Numbered from the stretch's first letter, positions 20,003 to 30,760 are shown. The stretch is DNA of 64,000 nt from Psychrobacter faecalis (GCF_016107575.1 NZ_JABAST010000013.1:1-64000); one strand, 5' to 3'. Numbers and translations: made by a program. Notes: a model not told the origin generated them from the sequence alone.

Positions 20003-22105
20003 TTAGTTTTGCTCGATACCTTTCATGGTCAGCTTAATACGGCCACGGTTATCAACATCTTGTACCAATACGCTGACGGTTTGACCTTCTTTTAGGTAGT
20101 CAGACACGTTTTCTACGCGCTCATCGGCGATTTGCGAGATATGCACGAGACCATCGGTGTTTGGCAAGACGTTAACGAAAGCACCGAAGTCAACGATACG
20201 CGCAACCGTACCTTGATAAGTTTTACCGACTTCTACCTCCGCGGTGATGGCTTCAATTTTGCCGATAGCCGCTTTGGTTGCTGCTTTATTTTCACCAAAG
20301 ATACGAATGGTACCAGCATCATCGATATCGATAACCGCGCCAGTTTCTTCGGTTAGCTGACGAATCGTTGCGCCGCCTTTACCAATCACATCACGGATTT
20401 TTTCTGGGTTGATTTCGATAACCGCATAGTTAGGCGCATGAGCGTTGATTTCCGTACGGCTTGCAGGCAGTACTTTATTCATCGCTTCTAGGATATGAAT
20501 ACGACCAGCGTGGGCTTGCTTAAGCGCTTGCTCCATAATGTCTGGGGTAATGCCTTCGATTTTAATATCCATCTGTAGCGCGGTAATACCGTCTTTCGAG
20601 CCTGCTACTTTAAAGTCCATATCACCAAGATGATCTTCATCACCTAGGATGTCAGACAATACCGCAAAGCGCTCGCCTTCTTTAACCAGACCCATCGCGA
20701 TACCCGCAACTGGTGCTTTTAGCGGTACGCCTGCGTCCATCAATGCCAAGCTTGCGCCGCAAACCGAAGCCATTGAAGATGAACCATTTGATTCGGTGAT
20801 TTCAGATACCACACGAATCACATATGGGAAGCGTTCGCTATCTGGCAACATCGCTTCAACGCCGCGGCGCGCTAGGCGACCATGACCGATTTCACGACGT
20901 TTTGGCACACCTTCACGGCCGGTTTCACCAACTGAGAAATGTGGGAAGTTGTAATGCAACATGAAATGGTCACGAATCGTACCAGCCAATGAATCAATCA
21001 TGTTTACATCACGGGTGTTACCAAGCGTGGTGGTTACCAATGCTTGTGTTTCACCGCGGGTAAATAGTGCTGAACCATGGGTATATGGCAATACGCCTAC
21101 TTGTACATCTAGCGCACGAACGGTTTCAAGATCACGGCCATCGATACGCGGCTTACCTGACAAGATATTGTCACGAACGGTGCGGTATTTTAACTCTTCA
21201 TAAATCTCTTTTAATTCAGATACCGTATCGTTATACGTTTCTGCTTCGGCGTCACCTGCCAATGCTTCGATGATCGCTTGTTTGATTTCGTCAAGTTTGC
21301 TGTAGCGCTCTTGCTTATTGGTAATAGTATAAGCATCAGCCACTTGCTCACCAAACTGCTCTTTCATGCTGGTTTCTAACGCTTGATCGCGAACAGGCGC
21401 GGTATATTGCTGCTTAGCGGTACCAACCTCTTCTGCCAATGACGCGATATTATCAATGACGATTTGCTGCTGCTGATGACCGTATAAAACCGCACCTAGC
21501 ATTTGGTCTTCAGACAATTCTTTCGCTTCTGATTCAACCATCAATACTGCAGATTTGGTACCCGCAACCACCAAGTCAAGGTCGCTGTCTTTGAGCTGCT
21601 CAAGCGTTGGGTTAAGAACATATTCGCCATTGATAAAGCCAACACGCGCTGCTGCTACCGGGCCATTGAATGGGGCATCAGAAATAGCCAGCGCTGCTGA
21701 AGCACCGATGAGTGCCGCGATATCTGCCGACTGAGTTTTATCAGACGAGACAACCGTCGCCGTAATTTGAATTTCGTTCACGTAGCCTTCAGGGAATAGC
21801 GGACGAATAGGACGGTCAATCAAACGCGACGTTAAGGTTTCATTTTCGCTTGCGCGGCCTTCACGTTTACCATAAGCACCAGGGATTTTACCGGCTGCAT
21901 ACATTTTTTCTTGATAGTTGACGGTCAATGGGAAGAAGTTTTGCCCTTCTTTAGCATCCGACTTTACTACTGCCGCTACTAGGACAGTCACGCCGCCCAT
22001 GTGAACCAAAATAGAGTTTGCTTGACGCGCGATACGACCCGTTTCAATAACGACCTGCTGGTCGCCGTACTGGAATTCACGCTTAATGGTATTAAACATT
22101 GTCAT
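20003..22105 (-). CDS. pnp: Polynucleotide phosphorylase
   Basis: 3'-to-5' exoribonuclease and polymerase using phosphate, a core part of the RNA degradosome. The 700 residues contain two RNase PH domains with the conserved LVTTTLG, GRRxIGHG and [15 protein letters not shown] motifs. A KH domain follows with the [16 protein letters not shown] loop (about 560), and an S1 domain (about 620-695) ends in [11 protein letters not shown]. The ribosome site AGGAAA precedes the ATG. It follows rpsO, as in E. coli, and has a short hairpin 31 bases upstream of its start. Confidence 0.98.
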   Translation of the reverse strand: MTMFNTIKREFQYGDQQVVIETGRIARQANSILVHMGGVTVLVAAVVKSDAKEGQNFFPLTVNYQEKMYAAGKIPGAYGKREGRASENETLTSRLIDRPIRPLFPEGYVNEIQITATVVSSDKTQSADIAALIGASAALAISDAPFNGPVAAARVGFINGEYVLNPTLEQLKDSDLDLVVAGTKSAVLMVESEAKELSEDQMLGAVLYGHQQQQIVIDNIASLAEEVGTAKQQYTAPVRDQALETSMKEQFGEQVADAYTITNKQERYSKLDEIKQAIIEALAGDAEAETYNDTVSELKEIYEELKYRTVRDNILSGKPRIDGRDLETVRALDVQVGVLPYTHGSALFTRGETQALVTTTLGNTRDVNMIDSLAGTIRDHFMLHYNFPHFSVGETGREGVPKRREIGHGRLARRGVEAMLPDSERFPYVIRVVSEITESNGSSSMASVCGASLALMDAGVPLKAPVAGIAMGLVKEGERFAVLSDILGDEDHLGDMDFKVAGSKDGITALQMDIKIEGITPDIMEQALKQAHAGRIHILEAMNKVLPASRTEINAHAPNYAVIEINPEKIRDVIGKGGATIRQLTEETGAVIDIDDAGTIRIFGENKAATKAAIGKIEAITAEVEVGKTYQGTVARIVDFGAFVNVLPNTDGLVHISQIADERVENVSDYLKEGQTVSVLVQDVDNRGRIKLTMKGIEQN

Positions 22106-22135
22106 ATAATTTTCCTAATATTGACTGACGAAAGG

Positions 22136-22163
22136 GATATCAGCATCATAAAAAGCTGATATC
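22136..22163 (-). promoter_or_regulatory. Leader hairpin of pnp
   Basis: A perfect 9-bp stem, GATATCAGC and GCTGATATC, with a 10-base loop, ending 31 bases before the pnp ATG on its transcript. In E. coli, pnp autoregulation needs RNase III cleavage of a leader hairpin. A similar role here is inferred only from position. Confidence 0.55.
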
Positions 22164-22584
22164 TGTCATTAAAAATTCTTGGTAACTGGTTACTCGTGAT
22201 TGGCTACTAATTGACGTTAACATAATTGGAAACTGGGTCGATTAGAGCAATTTTGTTACCTATTTATTTGATACATTTATTTAAATAACGATTTCACGTT
22301 ATTTGCTGACTAAAATCTGCTTTGCTAGCCACTGTTTGATAAATAATACTCATCACGATAAACCTTATAAATAATTAATCGAGCGCGAATACTACTCTCA
22401 AACTCATAAGGCATTATTTTACAGTGATTTATAGCCATTGACCAATGAAATGCCAAACTGTCTGTTTGCGCATTACCGTTATGAGCATTTCAGTATAAAA
22501 AAGTCGGTTAAAATAGGAGTTTGTCACATTAAACGTATGCCGCTAAGGCATAATTTTTTAACAGTCAAACTCATATAAATACGC

Positions 22585-22618
22585 ATAAAAAAACGGCGTG
22601 AAACTATTCCACACCGTC
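22585..22618 (-). terminator. Terminator of rpsO
   Basis: On the minus strand ACGGTGTGG pairs with CACGCCGT, followed by TTTTTTT. Confidence 0.75.
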
Positions 22619-22742
22619 TTTAGAGAAAATCTATTTTATCGAGCTTAGCAAGCAAATACCAAGTGGCTTAGCAAAAAATCTAAAATCTTGCCACATTCTG
22701 GCATATTCTATATTAGCGACCACTCGTACTATTGTCGCCAAA

Positions 22743-23009
22743 TTAACGACGTAGACCTAATTGGCTAATAAGGGTGGTATAACGACCAAGGTCTTTACCT
22801 TTTAAGTAGTCAAGCAGTTTACGGCGCGTGTTAACCATACGGATAAGACCACGACGGCTATGATGGTCCGCTTTGTGCTCTTTAAAATGGTTCTGTAAAT
22901 CGTTGATACGAGCACTCAATAGTGCTACTTGAACTTCTGGAGAACCAGTGTCGTTTTCGCCACGTTGGTATTGAGCAATGATTTGTTCACGATCAGAATT
23001 GGTTAGCAT
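22743..23009 (-). CDS. rpsO: Ribosomal protein S15
   Basis: Small-subunit protein that binds the central domain of 16S rRNA. The sequence [28 protein letters not shown]-like region and [20 protein letters not shown] are unmistakable. A TTG at 23024 extends the frame by five codons, but the ATG at 23009 has GGAGAG six bases before it and gives the usual 88 residues. It is followed by its own terminator and then pnp. Confidence 0.97.
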   Translation of the reverse strand: MLTNSDREQIIAQYQRGENDTGSPEVQVALLSARINDLQNHFKEHKADHHSRRGLIRMVNTRRKLLDYLKGKDLGRYTTLISQLGLRR

Positions 23010-23199
23010 AAATCTCTCCGGCAATGCTAAATGTACTAAGATACTTTCAATTTAAAGCATCTAGGCACAATAGAATAAAAATAAAAAGTTTAACCGTCAT
23101 TCAGGACAACCCTGCATTACTAGAGTTGACCTAGTGTACGACAAACTTATCAATTAGAACGTTTAGTTAAGAATAAAGCGAAAATTAAACGTGACAGCG

Positions 23200-23205
23200 A
23201 TTATA
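23200..23205 (-). promoter_or_regulatory. Candidate extended -10 promoter for rpsO
   Basis: On the minus strand TGTTATAAT matches an extended -10 (TGnTATAAT), directly after the terminator of the upstream small ORF and about 190 bases before rpsO. No good -35 hexamer is present. Confidence 0.4.
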
Positions 23206-23238
23206 ACAAAAAACTGCTGAACTAGCAGCAGTTTTTAT
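23206..23238 (-). terminator. Terminator upstream of rpsO, ending the small-ORF cluster
   Basis: AAAACTGCTG and CAGCAGTTTT pair perfectly around a six-base loop. The T run follows on the minus strand, so it ends transcription coming from 23.3 kb and above. Confidence 0.8.
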
Positions 23239-23307
23239 AGTAGTTTTACAATTTTTGCAGAGAAAAATTGATTAAGGTCTAAATTTATAAGACTAACGTT
23301 TCAGCAA

Positions 23308-23487
23308 CTATTTATCCTTCTTAACGTCGTCCTGCGTAGCATTACCGCCAAGCTCATTATCTTCAAGGGGAGCCGTCGTTGCTTCCGCTAAACTATCTGG
23401 AATATTATCTTTTTTAGGATTGATATCTTCGGCTTGTTGTTTAATTTTTTTCTCTTGCGCGTCCATGTTGCCTTTTGAGTCAGTCAT
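23308..23487 (-). CDS. Small hydrophilic protein, 59 residues
   Basis: Short ORF starting MTDSKGNMDAQEKK and ending GNATQDDVKKDK. It has a good ribosome site (GGGAG five bases before the ATG), which supports translation. The protein is almost all polar and charged, with no Cys, Trp, Tyr or Phe, and is expected to be disordered. It lies 85 bases after a similar 53-residue ORF, with a terminator downstream. No family is recognised; a stress-related role is only a guess from the PfpI-like neighbour. Confidence 0.65.
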   Translation of the reverse strand: MTDSKGNMDAQEKKIKQQAEDINPKKDNIPDSLAEATTAPLEDNELGGNATQDDVKKDK

Positions 23488-23572
23488 AAATACTCCCAGT
23501 TATCATTATTTTTGTATATTTTTACTAACTATCTTATTAATAATCAGCAGATTCAATAAATTACGGAGTTAA

Positions 23573-23734
23573 CTATTTTTCTTCTTTAGCATTTTTTAAA
23601 TTATCAGCAATACGGTCTGCAGCCGCTTCAGTATCTTGCGTATGATTATCTTCTGTTTGACCCTTTAGGGCAGCAGTCGCTGATTCTGAACGTTGTTGCT
23701 CAAGCTTGGTATCGTTCGGATTAGGATTTGACAT
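23573..23734 (-). CDS. Small hydrophilic protein, 53 residues
   Basis: Begins MSNPNPNDTKLEQQ and ends DNLKNAKEEK. The longer frame to 23806 lacks a ribosome site, while this ATG has AAGGAA about seven bases upstream. It is polar, rich in Asn, Glu, Ala and Lys, and probably disordered. It sits between the PfpI-like gene and the 59-residue ORF on the same strand, and all three may share regulation. No family is recognised. Confidence 0.65.
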   Translation of the reverse strand: MSNPNPNDTKLEQQRSESATAALKGQTEDNHTQDTEAAADRIADNLKNAKEEK

Positions 23735-23878
23735 AATAATTTCCTTTTCTGTAGTTATGAATTCTGTAGTTATGATTTTAAAGTTATGGTAATTTCGTAA
23801 AATCAATATAAATAAAGCGTTAATAAATAGTAGCTGCTTCTTTTAGGTTAATCTATAAAATTTAATTGGCTTATTAAT

Positions 23879-24403
23879 CTAAGATAGCGCTTTATCAATA
23901 GCAGCGACAAAATCGTTAATATCATCTGGATTACGTGAGGTAATTAAATTACCATCCACTTGCACGCTTTTATCGACGAAATTTGCGCCCGCATTTTCTA
24001 AATCGGTCTGTAACGAGTGATAAGCTGTTAAGGTTTTACCTTTAGCAATGCCTGTATTGATTAATACCCAAGGCGCGTGGCAAATGACCGCTAATGGTTT
24101 ACCTGCATCGTTAATAGCATTAATAATACTGTGCGCTTCTTCGTTACCGCGTATGGTATCGGCATTCACCGTGCCACCTGGCAAAACCAGTGCCTCATAA
24201 TCAGCAACGTTAGCGTCTTTAGCAAATATATCTGCAGTGAAGGTATCACCCTTATTGACGTCCTGCTGCATGCCTTGGACTTCTTTGTCTTTATTGGTCG
24301 TAATGAGGACTGTTTTATAACCTTTATCTTTTAATTGGTTGTTAACTTCTTCATATTCAGCTTGTTCGAAGTTATTATGTAATAAGAAAGCAATGGTTTT
24401 CAT
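23879..24403 (-). CDS. PfpI/DJ-1-family protein (general stress protein 18 type)
   Basis: A 174-residue type 1 glutamine-amidotransferase-fold protein of the PfpI/YhbO group. The nucleophile elbow is AVICHAPWVLI, with the Cys about residue 109 followed by His. The conserved early Glu lies in NNFEQAEYEE, and ALVLPGGTVNADTIR is typical. Family members act as proteases, deglycases or chaperones; which one applies here is undecided. Two small hydrophilic ORFs follow. Confidence 0.87.
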   Translation of the reverse strand: MKTIAFLLHNNFEQAEYEEVNNQLKDKGYKTVLITTNKDKEVQGMQQDVNKGDTFTADIFAKDANVADYEALVLPGGTVNADTIRGNEEAHSIINAINDAGKPLAVICHAPWVLINTGIAKGKTLTAYHSLQTDLENAGANFVDKSVQVDGNLITSRNPDDINDFVAAIDKALS

Positions 24404-24755
24404 AATAATCCTTATACTTTAGATTTCAACTTTAGGTATGAGTATTTTTAAAATACATTTTTTATTATTAATCTCAGATACTTTTTATATTAGTTAATGT
24501 CTTTTTATTTTTATTTATACTGCTTTTTTATAATTCTAATATTTAATAAAATCCCATTTTTATGATTTTTATTTCCTTATATTTTTTATATCCTTGTCAC
24601 ACTTTCCGTAGCTGACTTAACTAAGGTACAAAAAAAGCAGGTTTCACTATAGGTGAAACCTGCAATAAAATGTGATGATATGTGATTAGTGTAAACTCTT
24701 AGTAAGTTTTACCCAATTTCAGTTATGGCTACTACCGCTTATTTAAGCATTAACG
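24404..24755. other. Very AT-rich gap with the truB terminator
   Basis: Markedly T-rich on the plus strand (about 24420-24600), with no ORF supported. The truB terminator lies at 24629-24663. The rest probably carries the PfpI promoter. Confidence 0.5.
24629..24663 (-). terminator. Terminator of truB
   Basis: On the minus strand GCAGGTTTCACC pairs with GTGAAACCTGC, then TTTTTTT. It closes the rimP-to-truB transcript before the PfpI gene. Confidence 0.9.
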
Positions 24756-25817
24756 CTACAACTGGATAAGCTTTTTGGGCTGTAAGCGCCCGTTTAGGCT
24801 TACCGCTCCTAAACCTATAAACTGCCCTTGCTCATCTATAAGACGAATATCTACGGGCATTTCATGAGGTAATAAGGTTTCACTATCTTCTTTGTCACCG
24901 TCATTTTCATAATGCTGTTGTTCGATAGCCGTTGTAATATAGCTTCGTATATCGTCCGTCAGCTGCTCGGTGACATTTAGGCGCTGTCCCATATGAACAC
25001 GGGCGCACTGCTCTGTGGTTAAGGTAAGCTCAGTATCAAGGGTGATACAAGCATCAACGGGTAATAGGTGGGTTAGGCGACTCTCAAGCGACAACGCTTC
25101 TAGATTGGCCAAACCAATCGCATTATCAATCTTAAAACTACCAACCTTTAGGCGCCGTAAAGCGGTGAGATGCCCTAGCGTGCCAAGGGTTTTAGCGATA
25201 TCTTCTGCCAATACTCGTACGTATGTACCTTTCGAGCAAGTCACTGTCAACTGAATTTGTTGCGCATCGATTGCGGTTAAATCAATGGCTTTAATGACAA
25301 TATCTCTTGCGGGCCGCTCAATCTCAATACCTGCTCGCGCATATTCATACAATTTTTTGCCATCTTTTTTTAGCGCCGAATACATCGGAGGAATTTGCTG
25401 CTGTGGCCCTAAAAATTGCTGAGCAATGTTTTCTAATATGGCATGATCAAACTGTGGAATAAGTGCTTCAGCAACAATCTGCCCGTCGGCATCACCCGTA
25501 TCGGTTTGACTACCCAAAAGAATGGTTGCTTGATAAGTTTTATCGGCATCGAGTTGATAGTGACTAAACTTAGTGGCCTCACCTAAGCAAATGGGCAATA
25601 AACCCGTTGCCATCGGATCGAGTGTGCCTGTATGACCAGCTTTTTTACTGTCATGGTTGGGTGATTTAAACAGGTATTTCACCTTTGACACTACTTGTTG
25701 CGAGGTCATACCTTGCGGCTTATCCACTAATATTACGCCCGAGACTTTGATTTTCTCAGGCGTTTTAAGCGTTTTTGCAGCGGCTAGCGTAGAGGTGTTA
25801 GTAGAGGCGGTCGACAT
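24756..25817 (-). CDS. truB: tRNA pseudouridine(55) synthase
   Basis: Makes pseudouridine 55 in the T-loop of tRNA. The catalytic Asp67 is in GHTGTLDPMATGLLP; VDKPQGMTS and SKGTYVRVLAEDI are the other TruB motifs. The length is 353 residues, somewhat above the usual 300-315. The excess is an N-terminal extension of about 20 residues rich in Thr/Ala/Lys and a polar loop near residues 310-330. It begins 8 bases after rbfA. Confidence 0.96.
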   Translation of the reverse strand: MSTASTNTSTLAAAKTLKTPEKIKVSGVILVDKPQGMTSQQVVSKVKYLFKSPNHDSKKAGHTGTLDPMATGLLPICLGEATKFSHYQLDADKTYQATILLGSQTDTGDADGQIVAEALIPQFDHAILENIAQQFLGPQQQIPPMYSALKKDGKKLYEYARAGIEIERPARDIVIKAIDLTAIDAQQIQLTVTCSKGTYVRVLAEDIAKTLGTLGHLTALRRLKVGSFKIDNAIGLANLEALSLESRLTHLLPVDACITLDTELTLTTEQCARVHMGQRLNVTEQLTDDIRSYITTAIEQQHYENDGDKEDSETLLPHEMPVDIRLIDEQGQFIGLGAVSLNGRLQPKKLIQL

Positions 25818-25825
25818 AATAGCTA

Positions 25826-26230
25826 TTACTCGTTAATTTCTTGCTCATCAGACTCGTTTTGCTCAGTTTTGGTCACAGCCTTATTGATAAGATCCATCAT
25901 ATAGTTGCCACGCGCCGTCACTTCATCATAATGAAAGCGTAAACGCGGTGTGGTACGCGTTTTTAGACTGTGGCTTAATTCGGTACGCAAAAAACCCGCC
26001 GCTTTATTGAGGACCTTGATGCTGTCTTCATGGCTAGATTTGGTCATCGCATCGTTAAGCTCAGGCTCCATGATGGTGACGTAAATATCTGCGTAACCCA
26101 AGTCTGGGCTGACTTTAACGCTAGAGATAGTGACAAAGCCCGTCAAACGCGGGTCATTGACTTCATCACGGATAAGGACCGCAAGCTCACGCTGAATCTG
26201 ATCAGCCAAGCGTTGTAAACGTTGATTCAT
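25826..26230 (-). CDS. rbfA: Ribosome-binding factor A
   Basis: 30S maturation factor important in the cold. The 134 residues show the family start QRLADQIQRELAVLIRDEVNDPRL and FVTISSVKVSPDLGYADIYV. The C-terminus RTTPRLRFHYDE is conserved and the last 20 residues are acidic. It lies 154 bases after infB, and a strong terminator is in that gap. Confidence 0.96.
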   Translation of the reverse strand: MNQRLQRLADQIQRELAVLIRDEVNDPRLTGFVTISSVKVSPDLGYADIYVTIMEPELNDAMTKSSHEDSIKVLNKAAGFLRTELSHSLKTRTTPRLRFHYDEVTARGNYMMDLINKAVTKTEQNESDEQEINE

Positions 26231-26312
26231 GTTATTACCTTACTTTAATGTAGCTTATTTTTTATTGATGAGTAGGTTTGCTTAGTAACAAATTTTAGGA
26301 CTAGCATTTGCT

Positions 26313-26346
26313 AAAAAAGGCCTAGCAGGGTGTACCTGTTAGGCCT
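26313..26346 (-). terminator. Internal terminator between infB and rbfA
   Basis: On the minus strand AGGCCTAACAGG pairs with CCTGCTAGGCCT (12-bp stem with one wobble, 5-base loop), followed by a T run at 26313-26318. It can reduce or end read-through into rbfA-truB. Confidence 0.8.
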
Positions 26347-26384
26347 AAGTACAGCTGAATATTAAGAATTGTCAAACGACTGCT

Positions 26385-29111
26385 TTAGATAGTACGAGCG
26401 AATTCTTGGATTTCAAAGACTTCGATTTTATCGCCCGCTTCGACGTCGTAACCACGAACCGCTAGACCACACTCCATACCGGTACGTACTTCATTAACGT
26501 CTTCTTTATAACGACGTAATGATTGCAATTGACCCGTAAAGATAACTTGGTCATCACGCAAGACGCGGATAGGTTTGTTGCGATAAATCGTTCCTTCAAC
26601 CACCATACAACCGGCAGCAGCACCAAACTTACTAGAACGGAATACTTCGCGAACCTCAGCAACACCCAAGATTTTCTCACGATGTTCTGGCGCTAGCATA
26701 CCACTCATTGCCGCTTTGACATCATCAATCAAGCCATAGATAACGCTGTAATAGCGGATATCCATTTTAGCAGCGTCCGCTTTACGGCGTGCGGTTGCGT
26801 CTGCACGGACGTTAAAGCCTAATAATACCGCTTCGCTCGATTCAGCCAATGTCACATCAGATTCAGAAATTGGACCAACGCCTGAGCTAATCACTCGAAC
26901 TTTAACTTCATCCGTCGATAACTCATTTAAAGCCGCAAGTAACGCTTCAAGCGAACCACGCACGTCAGTTTTTAAGACGATATTTAAGAATGACACATCG
27001 CCTTGTTCCATCTGATCAAACATGCTCTCTAGACGCATGGCGTTCTGACGTTCAAGCTGGCGCTCGCGCTCACGGTTGGTTCTAAAATCTGCCACTTCAC
27101 GGGCTTTTTTCTCGTCGGTTAAGACTAAGAACTCGCTACCAGCAGCGGGTGTTTCAGGTAAACCTAATATCTCTACAGGGATAGACGGACCAGCAGATTT
27201 GATTCGTTGACCATTTTCATCGGTCATGGCACGAACCTTACCATAATGCTCACCTGCTAGTACTAAGTCGCCCTGTTTTAAGGTACCTTTTTTAACTAGG
27301 ACACTGACAACTGGCCCGCGACCTTTTTCAAGTCGTGATTCAATAACAACGCCTTGGGCAGCACCATCTAGCGGTGCTTCTAGCTCCATTAGCTCAGCTT
27401 GTAGACTGATAAGCTCTAGTAGCTCATCAATACCGTCACCCGTTTTGGCTGAGATACGCGCCATTGGGGTATCACCGCCCCATTCTTCTGAAACCACTTC
27501 TTTAGCAGTGAGTTCATTAAGTACGCGATCAGGATCGGCGCTTGGCTTATCCATTTTGTTGATAGCAACGATGATAGGCGTACCAGCAGCGCGCGCATGA
27601 TCAATCGCTTCTTCGGTTTGTGGCATCATACCATCATCGGCAGCGACAACGATGACAACGATATCCGTCGCCTGTGCACCGCGCGAACGCATCGCACTAA
27701 AGGCGGCGTGACCTGGGGTATCAAGGAAAGTGATAACACCGCGATCGGTCTTCACATGGTAAGCACCGATATGCTGAGTAATACCGCCAGCTTCACCGGT
27801 AGCAACTTTCGTTGTGCGGATTTTATCAAGTAATGAGGTTTTACCGTGGTCAACGTGACCCATGATAGTCACAACTGGTGGACGCGTTTGCACGTTACTG
27901 CTACGCTCATCTACCGCATCTTGTAGATCGTCTTCAACTTTGGTATCACTAACCGGTACTGGGTTGTGACCCATTTCTTCAACAATCAGACTAGCTGTTG
28001 CTTGATCAATAGTGTCGGACTCGCGTGCGATTTCACCCATTTTCATGAGCAATTTGGTCACTTCGCGAGCTTTAACCGCCATACGCTGTGCTAAATCAGA
28101 AACCGTAATGTGTTCACTGATTTCAACATCGTAAACGATTTTATCGACTGGTTTTTCAAACTTATGCTGTGAGGCTTGCGTTGAGCGTAAACCGTTTTTA
28201 CGGTTTTTGATTTCACGCTCGTCTTGATTCTTACGGCGACCACGACCGCGAGCACTGGTGCTACTGGTACCGCGTTTGATTTCGCGACGTTCTTTTTCAA
28301 ACGATTCTTCTAAAGCATCGCCGACCAAACCTTCGGCTAACGGCTCATCTTTACGCACTTCAGTAGCCGGCTGATCGGTATATTTACCGGCCATTTTACG
28401 CATTTGCTCAAGGGTACGCTTTTGCGCTTCTTCGGCTTGCGCACGGCGGGTCTCTGCTTCGATTTCACGCAGACGCGCTTCCTCGACTTCACGAGCTTCG
28501 CGAGCTTTACGCTCTGCTGCCGTTTCAACTTTTGGTTTCGTCGCGGCAACTTTTTTCTTCGGCTGCTCTTTCGGTTTAACTTCTACCGCCGCTTTACCGC
28601 CTTTTTTCACCACTACTGAGGTTGAGATATCGTCATTCTTATCGTCTGACTTTTTGCTCGAACCTAAGCTTGCACGCATCGCTGCCAACGTAGCCGCTTG
28701 ACGTTCTTCCGCTTTTTTCTTAGTAGCGGCACGCTCTTCTGCTTCTTTAGTTGCACGCTCTTGTGCTTCAATCATGGCTTGTTCGCGCGCTGCCAATTCT
28801 TCCGCCATCTTTTCTGGATCAGGCTTCTCGAATACTTTCTTTTTGCGCACTTCTACATTAACGCTCTTAGATTTACCTGAAGAGCCGGTCACGCGTGCGG
28901 TGCTGGTCGTCTTAGATTTCAGGCTAATACGTCGCTTTTCTTGCTGGCCATGACTTTGCTTTAAATACGTCACCAACTTCTCTTGCTCAAGCTCGGTGAC
29001 TAGGTCATCCTCTGCGCGAGCAGGCAGTCCAGCATCTACCAGTTGCTGTTGTACAGCACTTGCGGTTTTGCCTACCATATCTGCCAGTTCTTTGACGGTC
29101 TTATCTGCCAT
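26385..29111 (-). CDS. infB: Translation initiation factor IF-2
   Basis: GTPase that places the initiator tRNA on the 30S subunit. The 908 residues hold an N-terminal IF2_N domain (about 1-50). A long charged Lys/Glu/Ala-rich linker follows (about 90-310). A second IF2_N is near 330-390, and the G domain has [10 protein letters not shown] (about 411-420), DTPGHAAF and NKMD. Beta-barrel domains and the C-terminal fMet-tRNA-binding C2 domain end in [12 protein letters not shown]. It is encoded between nusA and rbfA. Confidence 0.98.
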   Translation of the reverse strand: MADKTVKELADMVGKTASAVQQQLVDAGLPARAEDDLVTELEQEKLVTYLKQSHGQQEKRRISLKSKTTSTARVTGSSGKSKSVNVEVRKKKVFEKPDPEKMAEELAAREQAMIEAQERATKEAEERAATKKKAEERQAATLAAMRASLGSSKKSDDKNDDISTSVVVKKGGKAAVEVKPKEQPKKKVAATKPKVETAAERKAREAREVEEARLREIEAETRRAQAEEAQKRTLEQMRKMAGKYTDQPATEVRKDEPLAEGLVGDALEESFEKERREIKRGTSSTSARGRGRRKNQDEREIKNRKNGLRSTQASQHKFEKPVDKIVYDVEISEHITVSDLAQRMAVKAREVTKLLMKMGEIARESDTIDQATASLIVEEMGHNPVPVSDTKVEDDLQDAVDERSSNVQTRPPVVTIMGHVDHGKTSLLDKIRTTKVATGEAGGITQHIGAYHVKTDRGVITFLDTPGHAAFSAMRSRGAQATDIVVIVVAADDGMMPQTEEAIDHARAAGTPIIVAINKMDKPSADPDRVLNELTAKEVVSEEWGGDTPMARISAKTGDGIDELLELISLQAELMELEAPLDGAAQGVVIESRLEKGRGPVVSVLVKKGTLKQGDLVLAGEHYGKVRAMTDENGQRIKSAGPSIPVEILGLPETPAAGSEFLVLTDEKKAREVADFRTNRERERQLERQNAMRLESMFDQMEQGDVSFLNIVLKTDVRGSLEALLAALNELSTDEVKVRVISSGVGPISESDVTLAESSEAVLLGFNVRADATARRKADAAKMDIRYYSVIYGLIDDVKAAMSGMLAPEHREKILGVAEVREVFRSSKFGAAAGCMVVEGTIYRNKPIRVLRDDQVIFTGQLQSLRRYKEDVNEVRTGMECGLAVRGYDVEAGDKIEVFEIQEFARTI

Positions 29112-29275
29112 TTATTATCACCTACTGTCTATTATTTGCTATATGTTCAATTCAGTTGTTGGCTACAAATGATTGGGTTAAGGCTAGTATTTGTAACGCA
29201 TTTGATTGGGTTACGTCATACCAGCCCTTATTATCGATAGCATATCACTAAAAGACAGCGATATGCAGTTACCGC

Positions 29276-30760
29276 TTATTCATTGAACCAAGATTCCCGA
29301 GCTTTCATGATGAGTTTTCCTGCGGTTTCACTATCTAAACCTTCGATATCTTCTAGATCGAAGACGGCTTGTTCTGCCAAGTCATCGACAGTAATGATGT
29401 CTTTTTGTGCCATTTTATAAGCCCAACTGACTGTCATTCCTTCAAGATCTTGTAGTTCTTGACTTGGCTCTTTCATGTTCTGTTGTTTGACCAATTCATC
29501 GGCAATGACCACTTCTTTGGCACGCTCTTGAATCATGTCAATCGCTTCGTCGTCTAGGCCTTCGATATCATAAAAGGTTTCGACTGGTACATAAGCGACT
29601 TCTTCAATACTGGTAAAACCAATATCAACCAGCGCTTGGGCAAGATCTTTATCGACCTCTAAGCGCTCATAAAATAACTCAATAAAGGCCTTGCTTTCGT
29701 TTTCTTGACGTTGCTGATATTCTTCCTCTAACATCATATTGAGCTTATAGCCGGTTAACTCAGAGGCTAAACGTACGTTTTGACCTTGTGAGCCAATCGC
29801 CCGCGCCAATTGATCATTGGTGCTAAAGATAATATCCGCCGTTTGCGTGTCTTCATCGAGAATAATACTGCTGACGTCCGCTGGCTCTAGCGCACTGATG
29901 ATAAATTGGGCTGGGTCATCTGACCACACCACCACATCAATACGTTCGCCATCAAGCTCTTGTTGTACCGCTTGGATACGCGTACCACGCATACCAATAC
30001 AAGCGCCAACGGGATCAATACGATGATCGTTGGTTTTAACCGCTATTTTAGCACGCGTACCCGGCAAACGCGCGACATTGCGAATTTCAATAATTTGTTC
30101 GGCAATTTCAGGCACTTCTTTTTGCATCAATGCTGAGAGCATTTCAGGGTGCGTGCGTGATAACAATAACTGGGCGCCGCGGTTTTCGCGGTTAACATGG
30201 TACAAAATGGCATTGATACGAGATTTTGGGCGCAATTGTTCACGAGGTAGCATCTGATCACGTGACAAATAGCCTTCAGCGTTGTCACCTAAATCAATGA
30301 TATAACCATCGCGCGTTTGTTTTTTAACTTCGCCATACATCATCTCGCCAATACGTGGCTCAAAAGCGTCGGCTACTAAATTGCGCTCTGCTTCACGGAT
30401 TTTTTGAATGATAACTTGCTTGGCTTGCGTAGCTGCAATACGACCAAATTCAATCGATTCAATCTGCTCTTCTTTAATATCACCAATTGACCATTCGTCT
30501 TGGTCAAGATCGGTAATCGCCAGCTGACACGCAGGCATCTCATGGTCTTCATCTGCAACCACTGTCCAATAACGATAAGTATCATAATCGCCCGTCGCAC
30601 GGTCAATAGCAACCCGTACCGCTACTTCTGGCTGATCGGTATAGACTTTTTTCTTCGTGGATACCACCAAAGCATCTTCGATTGCTTCAAAGATGTCTTC
30701 AGGATTTAAGCCCTTTTCATTACTGACAGTTTCTACTACCGTTAAGATTTCACGACTCAT
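29276..30760 (-). CDS. nusA: Transcription termination/antitermination factor NusA
   Basis: RNA polymerase-binding factor of 494 residues. In order: N-terminal RNAP-binding domain, S1 domain (about 135-200), two KH domains (GACIGMRGTRIQAVQ and AIGSQGQNVRLAS), and two C-terminal acidic helical repeats (about 365-490) as in gammaproteobacteria. It follows rimP by 129 bases and precedes infB. Confidence 0.98.
   Translation of the reverse strand: MSREILTVVETVSNEKGLNPEDIFEAIEDALVVSTKKKVYTDQPEVAVRVAIDRATGDYDTYRYWTVVADEDHEMPACQLAITDLDQDEWSIGDIKEEQIESIEFGRIAATQAKQVIIQKIREAERNLVADAFEPRIGEMMYGEVKKQTRDGYIIDLGDNAEGYLSRDQMLPREQLRPKSRINAILYHVNRENRGAQLLLSRTHPEMLSALMQKEVPEIAEQIIEIRNVARLPGTRAKIAVKTNDHRIDPVGACIGMRGTRIQAVQQELDGERIDVVVWSDDPAQFIISALEPADVSSIILDEDTQTADIIFSTNDQLARAIGSQGQNVRLASELTGYKLNMMLEEEYQQRQENESKAFIELFYERLEVDKDLAQALVDIGFTSIEEVAYVPVETFYDIEGLDDEAIDMIQERAKEVVIADELVKQQNMKEPSQELQDLEGMTVSWAYKMAQKDIITVDDLAEQAVFDLEDIEGLDSETAGKLIMKARESWFNE

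Larger units (their letters stand above)
22106..22742 (-). other. rpsO-pnp intergenic region
   Basis: A 637-base gap. It contains the rpsO terminator at about 22585-22618 and, near pnp, a leader hairpin at 22136-22163. The remaining roughly 400 bases are AT-rich, without a gene I can support, and should include a pnp promoter. Confidence 0.6.

Noticed and set aside
28404-28619. Phe/Arg-rich ORF opposite infB linker
   Set aside because: The charged Lys/Glu/Ala repeat of IF-2 creates long open frames on the other strand.
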